Positions 58,201-60,133 of a stretch of DNA of 60,133 bases are shown here, in pieces. Made by a program: the position numbers and the translations under genes. The notes beneath the pieces are model-generated. The model was not told the DNA's origin. It saw only the letters and a program-made list of their open reading frames with translations, and made no database searches. Position 1 is the stretch's first letter; every line of letters begins with the position of its first letter. The DNA is from Syntrophorhabdus sp. (lineage in GTDB: Bacteria; Desulfobacterota; Syntrophorhabdia; Syntrophorhabdales; Syntrophorhabdaceae), in the NCBI GenBank assembly GCA_012719415.1, contig JAAYAK010000272.1, forward strand, positions 1-60,133, in the 5' to 3' direction.

Positions 58201-58925
58201 CTGTAAATCCCGCCATTCACGGATATTACCTGTCCGGTGATGTAAGAGGCTCGGTCGGAGCAGAGGAAACTGACCACCTCTGCCACCTCCATGGGGCTGC
58301 CCAGGCGACCGAGCGGAATCGAAGCGAGTATCTGTTCTCTTGGCAGGGCTCTTGTCATCTCCGTCTCTATGAAACCCGGTGAGACGGCGTTCACAAGGAT
58401 GTTCCTCCTGGCGATCTCCACTGCCAGTGACTTTGTCGCTCCGATCAATCCGGCCTTCGCCGCGGAATAGTTGACCTGCCCCCCTACGCCGCTCTGGCCC
58501 GATGTCGATACGATATTTACGATGCGTCCCTTTCTTTTCCTCAGCATGCCGGTCACAACCGCTTTTGTGACGAAGAAAAACCCGTCGAGACTTGTCGAGA
58601 GAACATCGTTCCATTCGGCATTGGTCATCCAGGCAAGAAGCGCGTCTTTGTTCAACCCTGCGTTGTTGATGAGGGCATAAGGAATCTCCTTTTCAAGGAG
58701 AGGCTCCAGGGCGACGGCCACTCCGGCTGCCTCAGCAACATCAAAGCACAGGAGTCTGCAGCCCCCTCCCTGTTCACTGACCTTTTCAGCGACGGATCGA
58801 GCCCCATCATGATCGGTACGATAGTTCAGCCAGATATCGAATCCGTCCCGTGCCAGAGTCACTGCAATCGCGGCCCCGATTCCCTTGCTGCCCCCTGTTA
58901 CGAGGGCTATCGGTCTTGATCCCAT
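58197..58925 (-). CDS. fabG: 3-oxoacyl-ACP reductase (FabG type)
   Basis: 242 residues, short-chain dehydrogenase. TGGSKGIGAAIA is the NADPH-binding loop, NNAGL the structural motif, and Ser in IVSTSGQSG with NYSAAKAG the YxxxK catalytic pair. It reduces the beta-keto group made by the ketosynthases. It overlaps the deacetylase gene by four bases (58197-58200) and lies 15 bp after the lipoprotein gene. Confidence 0.92.
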   Translation of the reverse strand: MGSRPIALVTGGSKGIGAAIAVTLARDGFDIWLNYRTDHDGARSVAEKVSEQGGGCRLLCFDVAEAAGVAVALEPLLEKEIPYALINNAGLNKDALLAWMTNAEWNDVLSTSLDGFFFVTKAVVTGMLRKRKGRIVNIVSTSGQSGVGGQVNYSAAKAGLIGATKSLAVEIARRNILVNAVSPGFIETEMTRALPREQILASIPLGRLGSPMEVAEVVSFLCSDRASYITGQVISVNGGIYR

Positions 58926-58940
58926 TGCGTTTCTCCGGCA

Positions 58941-59534
58941 TCACCGTCCGGCATTCACTACGTTGCCGGCGGCATTGAACTCTATGGGTATAGCACGGAA
59001 GCGGTTTGTCCAATAGTACCAGGTGTTGTCACCAAGCGAGGGGGTCCTGTGTGGCGCCGGGTACCCAAGGGCTATCCTGATCCCGTCTTTTGTCATGCCA
59101 TTATAGGCCCTTCCTTCCTTTATCCCCTTTTGATCGACGGCTGAAAAGCGATCCAGCTTCGTCGGCTCAGCGGAGGTGATCAGCTTGAAATACTGTTCGG
59201 GGCTCATTTTGACACTACTTTCATCCAACTCGAACAATATCTCCTTCCCGGTATTCTGGACAATAATGGTCATACCCCTTCTGAAATCTCCCATCGTCAC
59301 GAGGGTGTTGACGGGTATCACGATATGTCCCTTTCCGGGGTTTGTCCAATTTGCATAGGATGCACGATATTCGCCGGACTTATCATGGTGTTGGACGTGG
59401 ATGTTGTTCTTCAGGTAAACGGCGTTCGCCGTGGCCTGATATACAGGAGATCCTGTAGTCCTGCAACCCACGAAGGCAGGAAGAAAAATTACCGCACAAA
59501 GCAAAGCAACCAAACCTCTTTTCAGGAGCACCAT
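58941..59534 (-). CDS. Lipoprotein with BamE/SmpA-like C-terminal part
   Basis: 197 residues; signal with lipobox FVGC at residues 21-24 (LPAFVGCRTT). The mature part is beta-rich, and its end (GMTKDGIRIALGYPAPHRTPS ... WYYWTNRF) resembles the GMT...ALGxP pattern of SmpA/OmlA (BamE-like) domains. It has a strong ribosome site (taggaggtaactggca) and is the first gene of the long minus-strand operon. It could help place the product in the outer membrane; this is inference. Confidence 0.7.
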   Translation of the reverse strand: MVLLKRGLVALLCAVIFLPAFVGCRTTGSPVYQATANAVYLKNNIHVQHHDKSGEYRASYANWTNPGKGHIVIPVNTLVTMGDFRRGMTIIVQNTGKEILFELDESSVKMSPEQYFKLITSAEPTKLDRFSAVDQKGIKEGRAYNGMTKDGIRIALGYPAPHRTPSLGDNTWYYWTNRFRAIPIEFNAAGNVVNAGR

Positions 59535-59875
59535 TGCCAGTTACCTCCTAATTTAAAGTGTAAGCTACCGCCCATACGTCGAACCGCCTAACGCTGGCGC
59601 CGCGACGTCGAGATGGTTCCCGTCCCGGCATGGCAGCGGGCAGGCAAGAACCGTTCATCAAGGATACTACTTTTATTGTGCAGAAAAGTGAGCCTTTCGA
59701 ATTGAACTATAATATAAAACAGTAGATTTTTCTATAGAGAATATGAGGGTTCTTGTTCCGGGAAGACGGTTTAAAAAGACTAACGCAACGGAACATTGAC
59801 TGCACGGCAGAAGCAATCGGAACGGGAAGATAGACGAACAGGTCAGACTTGAGCAATGCCCGGAATGCCTTGAAG

Positions 59876-60016
59876 GTGAGAGAGCGTGTGATACGGGAAT
59901 CAGTCTGGTGTTTGTGGCTGTCTCTCTCGCTGCTATTGACCGCCTGCGTATACGCTCAACACTCGATATGCGGATATCGCGGATATCGGGGACGCTCCAA
60001 AGAAACCGATTCCTGA
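59876..60016 (+). CDS. Possible small lipoprotein
   Basis: 46 codons from GTG 59876, or from GTG 59888 with aaggtgagag as ribosome site. A hydrophobic run ends in a lipobox-like LLLTAC (WCLWLSLSLLLTAC), then a short tail with YRGYRGR. The lipobox is the only support; the opposite strand has an equally open frame, so only one may be real. Confidence 0.25.
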   Translation: MRERVIRESVWCLWLSLSLLLTACVYAQHSICGYRGYRGRSKETDS

Positions 60017-60133
60017 GAAGTAACCGCCCTTTTCTATAATAGAATCTCCCATCCTGTTCAACGCTGTCTCGTCAGAGACGGACGCACCGTCTTTATCGCC
60101 ATCGCGACCGACCTCTCCGTATATGCGACAAGC
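59933..60133 (-). CDS. Possible C-terminal end of a gene entering from the right edge
   Basis: Read on the minus strand, a frame is open from the window edge to TAG at 59933 (66 codons). It contains EKGGYFSGIGFFGASPISA near its end. If real it is the 3' end of a gene located upstream of the lipid cluster on the same strand. I do not recognise it, and third-position GC is lower than in neighbouring genes. Confidence 0.25.
   Translation of the reverse strand, partial: ACRIYGEVGRDGDKDGASVSDETALNRMGDSIIEKGGYFSGIGFFGASPISAISAYRVLSVYAGGQ

Larger units (their letters stand above)
59535..60133. other. 599-bp region upstream of the lipid cluster
   Basis: No well-supported gene. It should contain the promoter of the lipid operon, but I could not find a convincing -35/-10 pair. 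Two small overlapping frames at the right end (59876-60016 plus; 59933-60133 minus) are listed separately with low confidence. The central part (59690-59745) is AT-rich. Confidence 0.4.

Noticed and set aside
37213-59534. Ordinary housekeeping fatty-acid (fab) cluster
   Set aside because: No fabD, fabH, plsX or fabI; instead multiple KS paralogues, Cys-less partners, exporter, LolA-like carrier and radical SAM enzymes indicate a specialised product.
1-60133. tRNA, rRNA, insertion sequences, prophage, replication origin
   Set aside because: No cloverleaf, rRNA segment, transposase, integrase or DnaA-box cluster was recognised in any gap.

Overview
The window looks like chromosome of a GC-rich anaerobic Gram-negative bacterium, most probably a deltaproteobacterium in the broad (Desulfobacterota) sense. 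This is inferred from gene content: outer-membrane proteins, a LolA-like carrier, a PagL-type lipid A deacylase, six radical SAM genes in 60 kb with one being an anaerobic sulfatase maturase, a bactofilin, paired ArsA-type ATPases next to cstA, and an apparent selenopeptide locus. No rRNA, tRNA, CRISPR array, transposase or phage gene was seen.

Layout. 1-11 kb is mostly housekeeping: BrkB/YihY membrane proteins, a PhoU-like protein, a Nudix hydrolase, a DUF697 membrane protein, a bactofilin, a divergent YchF GTPase, a YifB/ComM ATPase and the operon purE - P1 peptidase - sirtuin - mannose-1-phosphate guanylyltransferase. 11-13.3 kb holds a Crp/Fnr regulator and a compact locus that I read as a selenocysteine-containing RiPP: a 34-codon ORF with a strong promoter and ribosome site, in-frame UGA codons, a hairpin closely resembling the E. 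coli fdhF SECIS, an attenuator-like hairpin, then a radical SAM/SPASM maturase. 13.5-20 kb carries a PerM-like permease, YtxH and DUF948 proteins, a flavodoxin-fold reductase with a TtcA-like PP-loop protein, DUF2752 and zinc-ribbon proteins, and a chemoreceptor. 19.7-27 kb is a carbon-starvation module: cstA, a small cory-CC-star-like protein and two ArsA-type ATPases, divergent from a large hybrid sensor kinase. 27-28 kb has a compact three-way-junction structure and a pentapeptide-repeat protein. 28.4-35.7 kb is a sigma-54 regulated sulfatase module: activator, repeated operators, a -24/-12 promoter, an ABM-domain protein, an outer-membrane barrel, a Ser-type sulfatase and its maturase.

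36-59.5 kb is one tightly packed minus-strand gene cluster of about 24 genes. It contains four intact ketosynthases, two cysteine-less ketosynthase homologues, two acyl carrier proteins, a ketoreductase, two hotdog dehydratases, a thioesterase, two acyltransferases, a GT2-DUF2062 glycosyltransferase, an MMPL exporter, a LolA-like carrier, lipoproteins, a CrtI-like FAD oxidoreductase, a polysaccharide deacetylase and three consecutive B12-binding-type radical SAM enzymes, ending in a PagL-like lipid A deacylase. The core resembles aryl-polyene type outer-membrane lipid clusters. The radical SAM trio plus the desaturase-like enzyme recall the ladderane candidate genes of anammox bacteria, and no aryl-starter genes are present. 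The product is therefore probably an unusual, covalently modified lipid exported to the outer membrane.

A further theme is a family of intergenic inverted-repeat elements. They have conserved ends of the form AAGACGGT...ACCGTCTT but element-specific internal repeated words, and they sit directly at gene stop codons throughout the first 20 kb.
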